NCBI GenBank assembly: GCA_050305935.1
Contig: JBNLGG010000008.1
Coordinates: forward strand, 1 to 64,000
Reading direction: 5' to 3'
Origin: CAJXNP01 sp050305935
GTDB lineage: Bacteria; Bacteroidota; Bacteroidia; Cytophagales; Cyclobacteriaceae
Length of the DNA stretch: 64,000 nt
This document shows, piece by piece, positions 8,845-16,892 of this stretch (position 1 is the first letter of the stretch; the number at the start of each line of letters is the position of its first letter). The notes beneath the pieces were generated by a model that was not told the origin of the DNA, ran no database searches, and saw nothing but the letters and a program-made list of their open reading frames with translations. The position numbers were made by a program, and so were the translations under genes.

Positions 8845-8997
8845 ATGAGTAAGAAAAAACCATTTGTGCTACGTGTAGATCCCGAAGTGTTAAAAGCTGT
8901 TGAAAAGTGGGCCGTGGATGAATTTCGCAGCACAAATGGCCAGGTGGAGTGGATCATCGCTGAGGCGCTTAAAAAAGCCGGGCGATGGAAGAAATAG
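8845..8997 (+). CDS. Arc-like ribbon-helix-helix protein
   Basis: 50 residues: a basic start, strand PFVLRVDPEVLKAVEKWA, then a helix through QVEWIIAEALKKAGR. This is the layout of Arc/MetJ ribbon-helix-helix proteins, which dimerise and bind DNA through the N-terminal strand. It is the last gene of the SPFH operon, 13 bases after the previous stop. It could be an autoregulator of that operon. A toxin partner is not apparent, so a toxin-antitoxin role is not supported. Confidence 0.7.
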   Translation: MSKKKPFVLRVDPEVLKAVEKWAVDEFRSTNGQVEWIIAEALKKAGRWKK

Positions 8998-9056
8998 CTT
9001 TTGGAGGCTTGGTCTAAAATTCCTTATTTTAAGCTGCATACTAAATTTTGATCCTT

Positions 9057-10832
9057 ATGAGAGCAGCCCTCCTTCTTATTACCATCACATTTTCGTTCTA
9101 TTGTTGCACCAAAAAAACAGAGGACACTACTGTTGATTCTTCGGGATTCCACGAGCTTCTGTCGCAATATTATCAGGACAAGCTGAGGCTTTTCCCGCTA
9201 GATGCGACCTCAAGCGGCATTCCCGGTTACAACGATTACCTCCCCAATTTTATCTCGGAAAGTTTCAGAGACAGCCTGCGCCACACTTATAGCCGTTATT
9301 TAAGCGAATTGGAAAAGATTGATCCTAAAACTTTAACAGATGTGGACAAAGTAAGCTTTGAAGTCCTCAGTTGGGAGTGTACAATTAACATCGACGAATT
9401 GAATTATCCTACCCACCTTACACCTTTTGATCAGTTTTATTGTCTTCCAAATACCATCGGTCAATATGCATCCGGCAGCAGCGCTCAGCCATTTAATACA
9501 GTCAAGGATTACCACGATTGGCTAAAAAGGCTGGACGACTACATGGTCTGGTGTGATACAGCAATGGCAAATATGAGAAAAGGGATGGAGCAAGGCTATG
9601 TGCTGCCAAAAGCACTCACGTTGAAAGTTATCCCACAGGTAGAAATACACGCCACCGGGCCGGTAGAAGGTCATCTTTTCTTCAGCCCTGCGAAAAATTT
9701 TCCCGATGATTTTACAGAGGAGGAGAAACGCGATCTCAAAGCTTTATACCACGATGCTGTAGCCAATAAGGTAATGCCTAAATACGCAGAACTTACTGCT
9801 TTTTTCAAGGATGAATATTTGCAGACAAGCCGGGAGTCAAGTGGTATCTCGGCCGTTGATGGAGGCAGGGAATATTACGATCATCAAATTAAAACCTATA
9901 CTACGCTGCCATTATCTGCCGATGAGATTTTTGAGATAGGAATGAGTGAAGTGGAAAGAATCCAGCAGGAAATGGAAAAAGTAAAAGAACAGGTAGGATT
10001 TGAAGGCGATATCAGAGCGTTTGTCGAGCATGTGAGGACCAACAAAGACCTAATGCCCTACACCGATCCGAAGGATGTAATTGAACATTTCAATGAAATC
10101 CACGAAAAAATGAAACCAAACCTGGAAAAGCTTTTTGAAACAACGCCGAAGGCTGGGTTTGAAGTCAGAAGGACGGAAGCCTTCCGGGAAAAATCTGCCA
10201 GCGCGGAATACAATGAACCATCGCTTGACGGTAGCAGGCCCGGGATTTTTTATGTTCCCATTCCGGAGGTAAAAGAGTATAATATTTATAGTGACGAAAG
10301 CCTTTTTCTCCACGAAGCCATTCCCGGACATCACTATCAAATAGCTTTGCAGCAGGAAAACACCTCACTTCCGGATTTCAGGAAATCTTTGTTTTACAGT
10401 GCCTACGGTGAAGGTTGGGCACTTTACTGCGAATCACTGGGCAAGGAGCTTGGATTGTATGACGATCCATATCAGTATTTTGGGATGCTGGGGGCAGAGA
10501 TGCACCGGGCTATCCGGTTGGTGGTAGATGCTGGAATGCACACTAAGGGGTGGACTCGCGAACAAGCCATTCAATTTTCATTGGAACATGAGGCAGAGTC
10601 AGAAGACAATATCATTCGTGAAATAGAGAGGTACATGTCATGGCCGGGCCAGGCGCTTTCGTATAAAATCGGCCAGTTAAAGATCCGTGAGCTGAGAACA
10701 AAAGCCGAAACTGAGCTCGGAGAAAATTTTGATATCCGCGAGTTTCACAATACAGTGCTGGAAACGGGTTGCATTCCACTGGCAATATTAGAAGGTAGGA
10801 TCAATAACTGGATTGAGACTAAGAAAATGTAA
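9057..10832 (+). CDS. DUF885 family lipoprotein, putative metallopeptidase
   Basis: About 591 residues from ATG 9057, full length for the family. The N-terminus is hydrophobic and ends FYCCTKK, consistent with a lipobox and an envelope location. The C-terminal half has the family signature HEAIPGHHYQIALQQE (putative zinc histidines), then YGEGWALYCESL with the third ligand glutamate, and MHRAIRLVVDAGMHTKGW. DUF885 proteins are presumed peptidases but largely uncharacterised. A TTG at 9048 could add three residues. A strong hairpin follows immediately. A shorter relative lies at 4290-5594. Confidence 0.92.
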   Translation: MRAALLLITITFSFYCCTKKTEDTTVDSSGFHELLSQYYQDKLRLFPLDATSSGIPGYNDYLPNFISESFRDSLRHTYSRYLSELEKIDPKTLTDVDKVSFEVLSWECTINIDELNYPTHLTPFDQFYCLPNTIGQYASGSSAQPFNTVKDYHDWLKRLDDYMVWCDTAMANMRKGMEQGYVLPKALTLKVIPQVEIHATGPVEGHLFFSPAKNFPDDFTEEEKRDLKALYHDAVANKVMPKYAELTAFFKDEYLQTSRESSGISAVDGGREYYDHQIKTYTTLPLSADEIFEIGMSEVERIQQEMEKVKEQVGFEGDIRAFVEHVRTNKDLMPYTDPKDVIEHFNEIHEKMKPNLEKLFETTPKAGFEVRRTEAFREKSASAEYNEPSLDGSRPGIFYVPIPEVKEYNIYSDESLFLHEAIPGHHYQIALQQENTSLPDFRKSLFYSAYGEGWALYCESLGKELGLYDDPYQYFGMLGAEMHRAIRLVVDAGMHTKGWTREQAIQFSLEHEAESEDNIIREIERYMSWPGQALSYKIGQLKIRELRTKAETELGENFDIREFHNTVLETGCIPLAILEGRINNWIETKKM

Positions 10833-10838
10833 TCCCTC

Positions 10839-10871
10839 AGCTTTCCGAAAGTTTTGAACTTTCGGAAAGCT
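10839..10871. terminator. Perfect 15-bp hairpin after DUF885 gene
   Basis: AGCTTTCCGAAAGTT pairs perfectly with its complement at 10857-10871 across a 3-base loop. It sits 6 bases after the stop of the plus-strand DUF885 gene and just beyond the end of the decayed minus-strand ChbG gene, so it could end transcription from both sides. The following U-tract is weak in both directions. Confidence 0.6.
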
Positions 10872-10878
10872 AAACAAC

Positions 10879-11266
10879 CTACAAATCCGAATAGTTGACC
10901 AATTGAACTTTACCTTTTTTAATCAACTGCTGGAATTCCCCGGATAGCAGGGTCTTCAATTCTGCTTCCCGATGATTAGCCACAAGCGGAATTTCTTCAT
11001 TGTGTTGACCTGCATTATTCATTTCTATCAACGCCTTCATTTCAGAATTTGCGACAGCCACATGATTAATTACCAGGGGCACTTTATCAGGATCCAAGCC
11101 GCTCCTTAAAACCATGGGCAGGGCGCAACGGGAACTGAAAATCAGATCCCTGTCGCAGCCAACTCTTTTAGTGCTAAATTGGTGAATCGTTCGTCCCGAT
11201 ATCATCCACTCGCACGAGAAGCTTTGGCGCAGTTTCTTGCGCATAAAGTGGATTTATTATTGACAT
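10879..11266 (-). pseudogene. Decayed ChbG/YdjC-type deacetylase, internally deleted
   Basis: Only the two ends of the gene remain. From an ATG at 11266 one frame reads a short leader, YAQ, then APKLLVRVDDIGTNDS, the metal-binding N-terminus of ChbG/YdjC-like carbohydrate deacetylases. After a frameshift it continues LALKELAATGI, stop, FSVPVAPCPWF. A third frame then jumps to the family's C-terminal part, DPDKVPLVINHVA, HREAELKTLLSGEFQQLI and VQLVNYSDL. Roughly 170-200 central residues are missing. The open 121-residue frame here is therefore a remnant, not a functional gene. Confidence 0.65.
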
Positions 11267-11503
11267 TGATATAAAGCAAAAAAGAAATGTTCTTGAAAAT
11301 TTTAGTCATACATTGTTCATTATAGGGAGATAATACCGCTCGCAGATCCAAGTTGCGAGCTTGAAATGCTTTTGCTATTTGTACAGCTTTAAAAGCTGTG
11401 CAAACCTTTTATATCATTAAAACAATTCATTGCAATAAACAGCTTGTTATTTGAATTGGTCTGTAATAAGTTTTGAATTGAAACTTAGCCACAAATCAGG
11501 AAC

Positions 11504-12505
11504 ATGGAATTAATACCACTTGGAAATTCTGAAATTAAAGTAAGCCCAATCGCCTTTGGCGCCTGGGCTATTGGCGGATGGATGTGGGGTGGAGCCGATC
11601 AAAAAGAGGGAATGGATGCCGTCAAAACCTCATTGGAAATGGGCATGACGACCATTGATACAGCGCCAGTCTATGGATTTGGTCGCAGCGAAGAATTAAT
11701 TGGCAAAGCGTTAAAAGGAGTTCCACGCGAAAACTATCAGATACTCACAAAATATGGCTTGAATTGGGAAACACATGAGGGGCAGTTTCATTTTGATACA
11801 AAAGATTTTGAAGGAAATCCTATCAGAATCTATAGATGGTCAGCCAAACATCGCATTAAAAAAGAATGCGAAGACAGCCTACGTAGGTTAAACACAGATT
11901 ACATTGATCTTTACCAGATCCATTGGTATGATCCTACCACGCCAATTTCCGAGACCATGGAAGCTGTGCTGGAATTAATCGATGAGGGAAAGGTCAGGGC
12001 AGCGGGGGTTTGCAATTATAATGTATCCCAGGTAGAGGAGGCTCAGAATGTGTTATTTCTTGTTTCCAATCAGGTACCATATAGCCTTGTTCATCGTAAC
12101 ATCGAAAAAGATGTAATTCCGCAGGCACTGAAAAATGGAATGAGCATTCTTCCCTACAGCCCGCTGCAAAGAGGGTTGCTGACTGGAAAAATGAAGCCGG
12201 ACCAGAAGTTCAACGAGGGAGATTCGCGCAAGGGGCTACGACATTTTATGCCTGAGAATGTCAGGCGCATCAACGCGATGCTCGAAAAAATCAAACCCAT
12301 AGCAGATGAACATCAGGCCACCCTGGCACAGGTAGTGCTCCACTGGACGATGAAACAACCAGCGATGGGCTGCGTATTGGCCGGAGCGAGAAACCCACAA
12401 CAGGTGAAAGACAACGCCGGGGCGATGCGACTAAACCTATCGACTAATGAATTGTCAACCATCACTGATTTATCCAACGAATTGGAGTTTGTTGAAAAGC
12501 ATTAG
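11504..12505 (+). CDS. Aldo/keto reductase
   Basis: 333 residues, full length. An NADPH-dependent oxidoreductase with a TIM barrel. Visible are AFGAWAIGGWMWGG, DTAPVYGFGRSEELIGKAL with the catalytic Asp and Tyr (near residues 50-55), a KYGL segment with the Lys, YIDLYQIHWYDP with the His, GVCNYNVSQ, QVPYSLVHRNIE and the NADP-binding C-terminus PYSPLQRGLLTGK...GARNPQQVKDN. Substrate unknown. It stands alone between two stretches of decayed genes. Confidence 0.94.
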   Translation: MELIPLGNSEIKVSPIAFGAWAIGGWMWGGADQKEGMDAVKTSLEMGMTTIDTAPVYGFGRSEELIGKALKGVPRENYQILTKYGLNWETHEGQFHFDTKDFEGNPIRIYRWSAKHRIKKECEDSLRRLNTDYIDLYQIHWYDPTTPISETMEAVLELIDEGKVRAAGVCNYNVSQVEEAQNVLFLVSNQVPYSLVHRNIEKDVIPQALKNGMSILPYSPLQRGLLTGKMKPDQKFNEGDSRKGLRHFMPENVRRINAMLEKIKPIADEHQATLAQVVLHWTMKQPAMGCVLAGARNPQQVKDNAGAMRLNLSTNELSTITDLSNELEFVEKH

Positions 12506-12601
12506 GCACAGCTTAAGTGAGCCATCATTCACTAACTTCGCCAGCTTTATAAAATTTGTTTTCGATAAAGGGAGCATTTAGGGTATGGCATTCCTAATTA
12601 G

Positions 12602-12937
12602 TCACTCCTTAAAAATACAGACAGTTTGACTTTTAAGGACCGACTCTCTTTCAACAGGGAGTGCTGGAGCGGACTTCACCAGGTTCGCCGTAAAATCGAC
12701 CATCGACACATCCGGTGACGGAATCCTGAAAGCCGTTCCTGTTACCTTTCCCTGAAGCGACGGTATGACTTTCTTGGTTTACACCTATCACAATCATGGG
12801 CGTATCATCCTTCGGAGGACCGGTCATGAATACCTTTTTTGCTCAAGAGCTTAGGTGGGCCTTTGCTTTTTTCTTTCGGTAAGAAGATGCCGGTAGCTTC
12901 CCAAACGTAGTCTGCTTCCACTTCTGTCCAGTTTAAA
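12602..12937 (-). pseudogene. Glyceraldehyde-3-phosphate dehydrogenase fragment
   Basis: Minus-strand translation gives GAPDH pieces in three frames, in family order: NWTEVEADYVWEATGIF at the start (compare W.E.GADYVVESTG.F), PPKDDTPMIVIGVNQESH, then GKVTGTAFRIPSPDVSMVDF running to a stop at 12602-12604. The NAD-binding N-terminus, the catalytic Cys region and most of the C-terminal domain are absent, and frames shift at least twice. It abuts the end of the NIPSNAP pseudogene without a gap. Confidence 0.7.
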
Positions 12938-13713
12938 TTAGTAGTCTGAATAATCTGTCGGATACAGCAGGTTGATATCAATGTGGGAGACGTTGGGTGT
13001 CTGGTATTCCACTTTGGCTTTCATGGCTATCCAAACGGGCGACTCCACAAATTCCTTCCAATGCGTTTCACGGCTTGCCATATTTTCAAAAGAAGTCATA
13101 TACATAAGATTGGGCATTTTAGAACCACTTATCACCGAACCTTAAAAAACGGCGTTAAATTCTAACTCGTTGAAAAGCTTCACTTCGCCTCCTTCATTGA
13201 ACATGTGGACTTTGTTCTCATGTAGTTTTTCCGTGGCCGATTCGTAACTTCTCAATTCGTACACCCGCTCTTTTTTTTTTTCGCAGTGGAAAAATCAGGG
13301 GTTTTATGAATGGGCATGTCTTTAAAGGCCTTTAGCAAAATGGATTCGATACGAATATAGGGTGGGTTATCCGGCAAGGCATTGAGATATTCGAAACCTG
13401 CTTGTTGGTTTTTTTCATCGGCTGCTAGTTTTTGAATTAATTCAAAATACTGATCGAGTGATTTGAAGGGAATCAGGGCATATATAAATGTGCTTGAATC
13501 ATTTGGTGTTTCTATCGGTTTGAAAACCCCGATATCTTTAATGCCAAGCTTGTGCAACGACGGAAGGAATGATTTCTCCAGATATTTGTCGACCACTTCT
13601 TCTTGGTGGCCTTGCATAACCTCATACACTTTTATCTGATAATATTCAGTTTGAGCCAAAGCGGAAGCTACAGCTAACTTTAATCCAATTATTAAAGTAA
13701 GTGCATTTTTCAT
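12938..13713 (-). pseudogene. NIPSNAP family gene broken by frameshift and nonsense codon
   Basis: The N-terminal part (13252-13713) has a signal peptide and a NIPSNAP ferredoxin-like domain (YYQIKVYEVMQGHQEE...). It leaves frame at a run of 11 A on the coding strand (13271-13281). With one shift the protein continues ERVYELRSYESATEKLHEN and NELEFNAVF, meets a TAA where relatives have tyrosine, and goes on in the same frame as GSVISGSKMPNLMYMTSFEN to a natural end at 12938. The intact gene would encode a secreted protein of about 258 residues with two NIPSNAP domains. The A-run indel could be a sequencing error; the TAA is an independent lesion. Confidence 0.75.
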
Positions 13714-13845
13714 TCGTACTCAATTTATGTTTGACTATCGCTTCTAAATTCGTCCTTCTTTGTCAAATGTTAGTAAATTATTTTGTTTTGTCTTTAACTA
13801 TTACACATTCGGTAAATCAACCGACATCAATTGATTTAAATGAAG

Positions 13846-13880
13846 AAACCCTCTCAAAGCCAGGCTAAAAGAGGGTCTTT
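13846..13880. terminator. Bidirectional terminator after BlaR1-like gene
   Basis: ACCCTCT at 13848-13854 pairs with AGAGGGT at 13870-13876 across a 15-base loop. It is flanked by A-rich sequence on one side and T-rich on the other, so it can act in either direction. It lies about 25 bases beyond the stop of the minus-strand M56 gene. Confidence 0.6.
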
Positions 13881-13901
13881 ATTTGGTTTTTTCCCTTAAA
13901 T

Positions 13902-15332
13902 CTATTTTGAAGAATTTGTGTCGGTCATTATGGTAAATTTGATGTCCACTTTGTTCTCTTCCAAATTAGGCATCGGTTGAACAGCAATTTCTTTATTAAC
14001 ACTTTTTGACAATTTTTCTTGGGATTTGATAAGCAATAGGCGATTGAATATTTCTCCAGATTTAATAGGAATTATCTTCGAATAGTCCGTTTCTTTAGGA
14101 AAGCCTTCAAAACTCATTTCATCGATCTTAAACACCTCACCTTCATTTATATCAAAAGTTAAGTTAACCTGGTTTTCGCCAACGTGTTCCACGGCATAGT
14201 CGATAAGGAAGAATAAATAACCTTTATCCATGTAAAGCGATCCGATATCCGATCCATCCGGACTATAGTTGATTAATTCATTGACTTTAGATTCATCATA
14301 CGGACTTCCTTTTTTGATTTTCATGAATCCAGTCAAATAGTCATCGGAATAGAGCGTATTTCCATTCCAAACCACGTTTCCTATGGTCCATCCTTCTGAT
14401 TCTGAATTGCTTTTTGAAGCAATAGCATGGTCAACATTTTTCTCTGTAAAAGAAAATAGCGACACCAATATTCCCACTACGGGAATGGTCAATAAGTAGA
14501 ATAATTTTTTCATCGTGTTTGTATTTGATTGATAAATATGATTAACTCTTTTTTTCATGTCTTTCATAGAAAATTGGCTTGTCATAGGAATTGCATCTTT
14601 TTTTAAAGAAAGCTTTAAAATCAAGTTTGAGTACATGTCTTTACCCATGTCATTCATTAAACTGTCTACTTCATATTCATGATTTTCTATGGCGGTTCTT
14701 TTTATCCAATGCATCACGGGATTAAACCAGCAAACCATCCTGGCAAATTCTAAAAGCAATAGATCATATGTATGTCCTAGCCTAATGTGAAATTCCTCAT
14801 GTTTTAAGGCCAAATCGATTTCTGGGGGTGAAAGTTGGCGGGATTTTATATTGATAAATATATAATCTAAAAATGAATAAAAAGGAGGCCCAATATGTGT
14901 CTCAATTACTTTATTGCCATTCCTGATAATGACAGTATTTTCCCTAATGTTTCGACTTAAACTTAATATTCCTCGAACAAACCCAAACAAAAGATATAAT
15001 AATCCAATACCATAGACGGCAAATAGGGCAGAAAAGCTAAGTGCTTCCCAATTAATTGCCTGATTTGATTGATTCAGCTCGGTTGTAGATTCAACCGTTT
15101 TATTGTATTCACTAATCTGACTAATAAGGGAAATTGGATTGAACGACGACATCTGTGGTTCATAAACTTCAACATGTAACGCCGGAATTATAAAACTCAA
15201 AACTACGGCTGCCGATAAATAAAACCGGTTCAGGCGGAAGAAGGTGAACCTCAAAAAAAGTGATCGGTAAAGCATATAGAGGATCGACTGACAAACAGAA
15301 ACCTCAATAAGATATATTAAGATCAATTTCAT
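13902..15332 (-). CDS. BlaR1-type M56 metallopeptidase with C-terminal POTRA-like domain
   Basis: 476 residues. The N-terminal half has several membrane helices and the M56 zinc site HEEFH (HExxH, near residue 177) with the third ligand in NHEYEVDSL. BlaR1/MecR1 proteins sense a signal at the membrane and cleave the BlaI repressor. After another membrane helix (near 275-292), the C-terminal 180 residues resemble POTRA modules of BamA-type proteins: IKKGSPYDESKVNELI, a YMDKGYLFFLIDYAVE segment, NLTFDINEGEVFKIDEMSF and IIPIKSGEIFN. That replaces the usual penicillin-binding sensor. It overlaps blaI by 4 bases (ATGA) and is translationally coupled to it. Confidence 0.9.
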   Translation of the reverse strand: MKLILIYLIEVSVCQSILYMLYRSLFLRFTFFRLNRFYLSAAVVLSFIIPALHVEVYEPQMSSFNPISLISQISEYNKTVESTTELNQSNQAINWEALSFSALFAVYGIGLLYLLFGFVRGILSLSRNIRENTVIIRNGNKVIETHIGPPFYSFLDYIFINIKSRQLSPPEIDLALKHEEFHIRLGHTYDLLLLEFARMVCWFNPVMHWIKRTAIENHEYEVDSLMNDMGKDMYSNLILKLSLKKDAIPMTSQFSMKDMKKRVNHIYQSNTNTMKKLFYLLTIPVVGILVSLFSFTEKNVDHAIASKSNSESEGWTIGNVVWNGNTLYSDDYLTGFMKIKKGSPYDESKVNELINYSPDGSDIGSLYMDKGYLFFLIDYAVEHVGENQVNLTFDINEGEVFKIDEMSFEGFPKETDYSKIIPIKSGEIFNRLLLIKSQEKLSKSVNKEIAVQPMPNLEENKVDIKFTIMTDTNSSK

Positions 15333-15694
15333 TTTCTTTTATCAATTTCATTGAGTATTTCATTCACTTCGTCTTTAGAAAGGTCATTTTCTTTGACCAT
15401 AAAGGACACTACATTTTCAAATGAGTTATCAAAATATTTTGAGACTAGGTTCTTCAAAAGGAACTTTTGGTAAGCAATTTTGCTAACCGAGGGAGTATAT
15501 TCATGAATCGTCCCATACGGTTTATTCTTCACATATCCTTTTTTAACCAGTATTCGGATGATTGATGAAATAGTGGTGTATGGAGGTTCGGGTCCATCCA
15601 TTTCTGCGATGACATCCTTTACAAACCCTTTTTTGATTTTCCACAGGATTCGCATGACCTCCTCTTCTTTTTTTGTTAGTTCTTCCATACTCAA
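15329..15694 (-). CDS. BlaI/MecI family transcriptional repressor
   Basis: 121 residues, typical length. Winged-helix N-terminus (LTKKEEEVMRILWKIKKGFV, TTISSIIRILVKKGYVKNK) and a C-terminal dimerisation helix (YFDNSFENVVSFMVKEND). Such repressors hold their own operon off until cleaved by the partner M56 protease encoded next. The pair is therefore expected to be self-regulated. Target genes beyond the operon are unknown. Confidence 0.93.
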   Translation of the reverse strand: MSMEELTKKEEEVMRILWKIKKGFVKDVIAEMDGPEPPYTTISSIIRILVKKGYVKNKPYGTIHEYTPSVSKIAYQKFLLKNLVSKYFDNSFENVVSFMVKENDLSKDEVNEILNEIDKRK

Positions 15695-15720
15695 GTTTAC
15701 TACTTATTTTTCAGTTAAAC

Positions 15721-15736
15721 AACTAAAATAATAGTT
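15721..15736. promoter_or_regulatory. Candidate BlaI operator
   Basis: AACTAAAATAATAGTT is a dyad (AACTA, 6-base gap, TAGTT) about 27 bases upstream of the blaI start. Its position and symmetry fit an autoregulatory operator, but it does not match the classical BlaI box closely. Confidence 0.3.
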
Positions 15737-15947
15737 TTATCACTGTCAATTAAGTTGATGAACGTAAATTGCCGTAGGTTATGATTTTGGATTCATTAAA
15801 CAATAACACTTAAAACCAGAATCAATTGCAGCTTTAAAAGAGTAGGAGATTTGCTTAAGGCAGCCGTTTGACCTTTCTGTCATTGTGCGACAAAATTCGA
15901 ATTTCCCTGTTGAGATGAAGGAAGTAATTTGTTTAAATTAGCCTACG

Positions 15948-16749
15948 ATGGCTTCAAGATATAGTTTTTCAATCAGGTTCACTTTACTTTTCATTTCGCC
16001 ATTTATCTGCTGTCCTCAATCAAACCCATCGCGAATTATAGCTGGCCAGGTAATCGACACCCTGGTATGCGAAAAGGAACCGACTGAAAAGTATTGGAAT
16101 TATTGCACCTATGGTAGCCAACCACATTCAGGACATTTCATTTATCCTTTCAATGGCCGGTACCACCATTCCGGAGTTAGAAGTAATGATCAGGCAGGCC
16201 ATCGATACGAGGTCCTTACCAGTTCCTAATGAAAAAGTTTATGAAGAAAATATTCGCGGAGCCATCCGAATAGCTGCTTCTGACGAGGAATTGTCTATCA
16301 TTAAATCAAAATTGAAAGCCCATTATGAAACCCATTTTGCTTCTATTCTTTTGCCCATGACAGGATCAGTTGAAAGAATGAATGAAGTAATTACCAATAG
16401 TATTGAAGCACGCACCACTCCCTGGATGCGTTATTTTTACTTTTTCAATGCTGCAGATGAATACTTAAAGGTGAAATGTCCTGTCCTTCATCTCAATGGC
16501 AGTAAGGATGTCCAGGTGAACGCCTCAACCAATCAGAAAGCCCTCAAAGAAGCATTAACAAAAAGTGGAAATGATGACTTTGAAATTATCGAATTTGAAG
16601 GGCTAAATCACCTTTTTCAAAATTGTGAAACTGGGTCAATGGAGGTATACAGTCAAATAGAACAAACGATTTCCCCCGTAGTCTTGAAAAAAAATCGGAG
16701 AATGGATACTTCTGTATTCCAACGTAAACAATTAATGCCCAATCATTAA
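15948..16749 (+). pseudogene. Chimeric remnant: esterase N-terminus joined to alpha/beta hydrolase C-terminus
   Basis: The first 50 codons encode a signal peptide and GQVIDTLVCEKEPTEKYW, which closely resembles the N-terminus of the esterase at 18417-19811 (GQVIDTIRCDLNPEQTY). At about 16095 the homology switches frame to IGIIAPMVANHIQDISF, the segment that follows the nucleophile Ser in secreted alpha/beta hydrolases. This continues through YLKVKCPVLHLNGSKDVQV and FEGLNHLFQ (acid and His regions). The GHSEGG nucleophile elbow and all before it are missing. A second shift in an 8-A run near 16686 separates the true end (WILLYSNVNN). The 212-residue open frame from 16111 is not an intact enzyme. 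Confidence 0.7.
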
Positions 16750-16892
16750 ATCACCTTCTTTAGATTTATAGCACATTTTTCATCCGGATGGATTTTTCAA
16801 CTTCCGGATGAATTCTCCCTACTGGAAGACTATTATTTGTCCATTTTCTTCAGCGATTTTTTTATCTTCATTGAATTAATAAAATTCAAACA

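Noticed and set aside
8845..8997. Antitoxin of a toxin-antitoxin pair
   Set aside because: The neighbouring small protein has no toxin features and the operon is led by an SPFH protein.
13252..13290. SGCTN at the end of the NIPSNAP N-terminal frame, similar to a GAPDH active-site string
   Set aside because: It arises only from out-of-frame reading past the 11-A run; the true frame continues as NIPSNAP.
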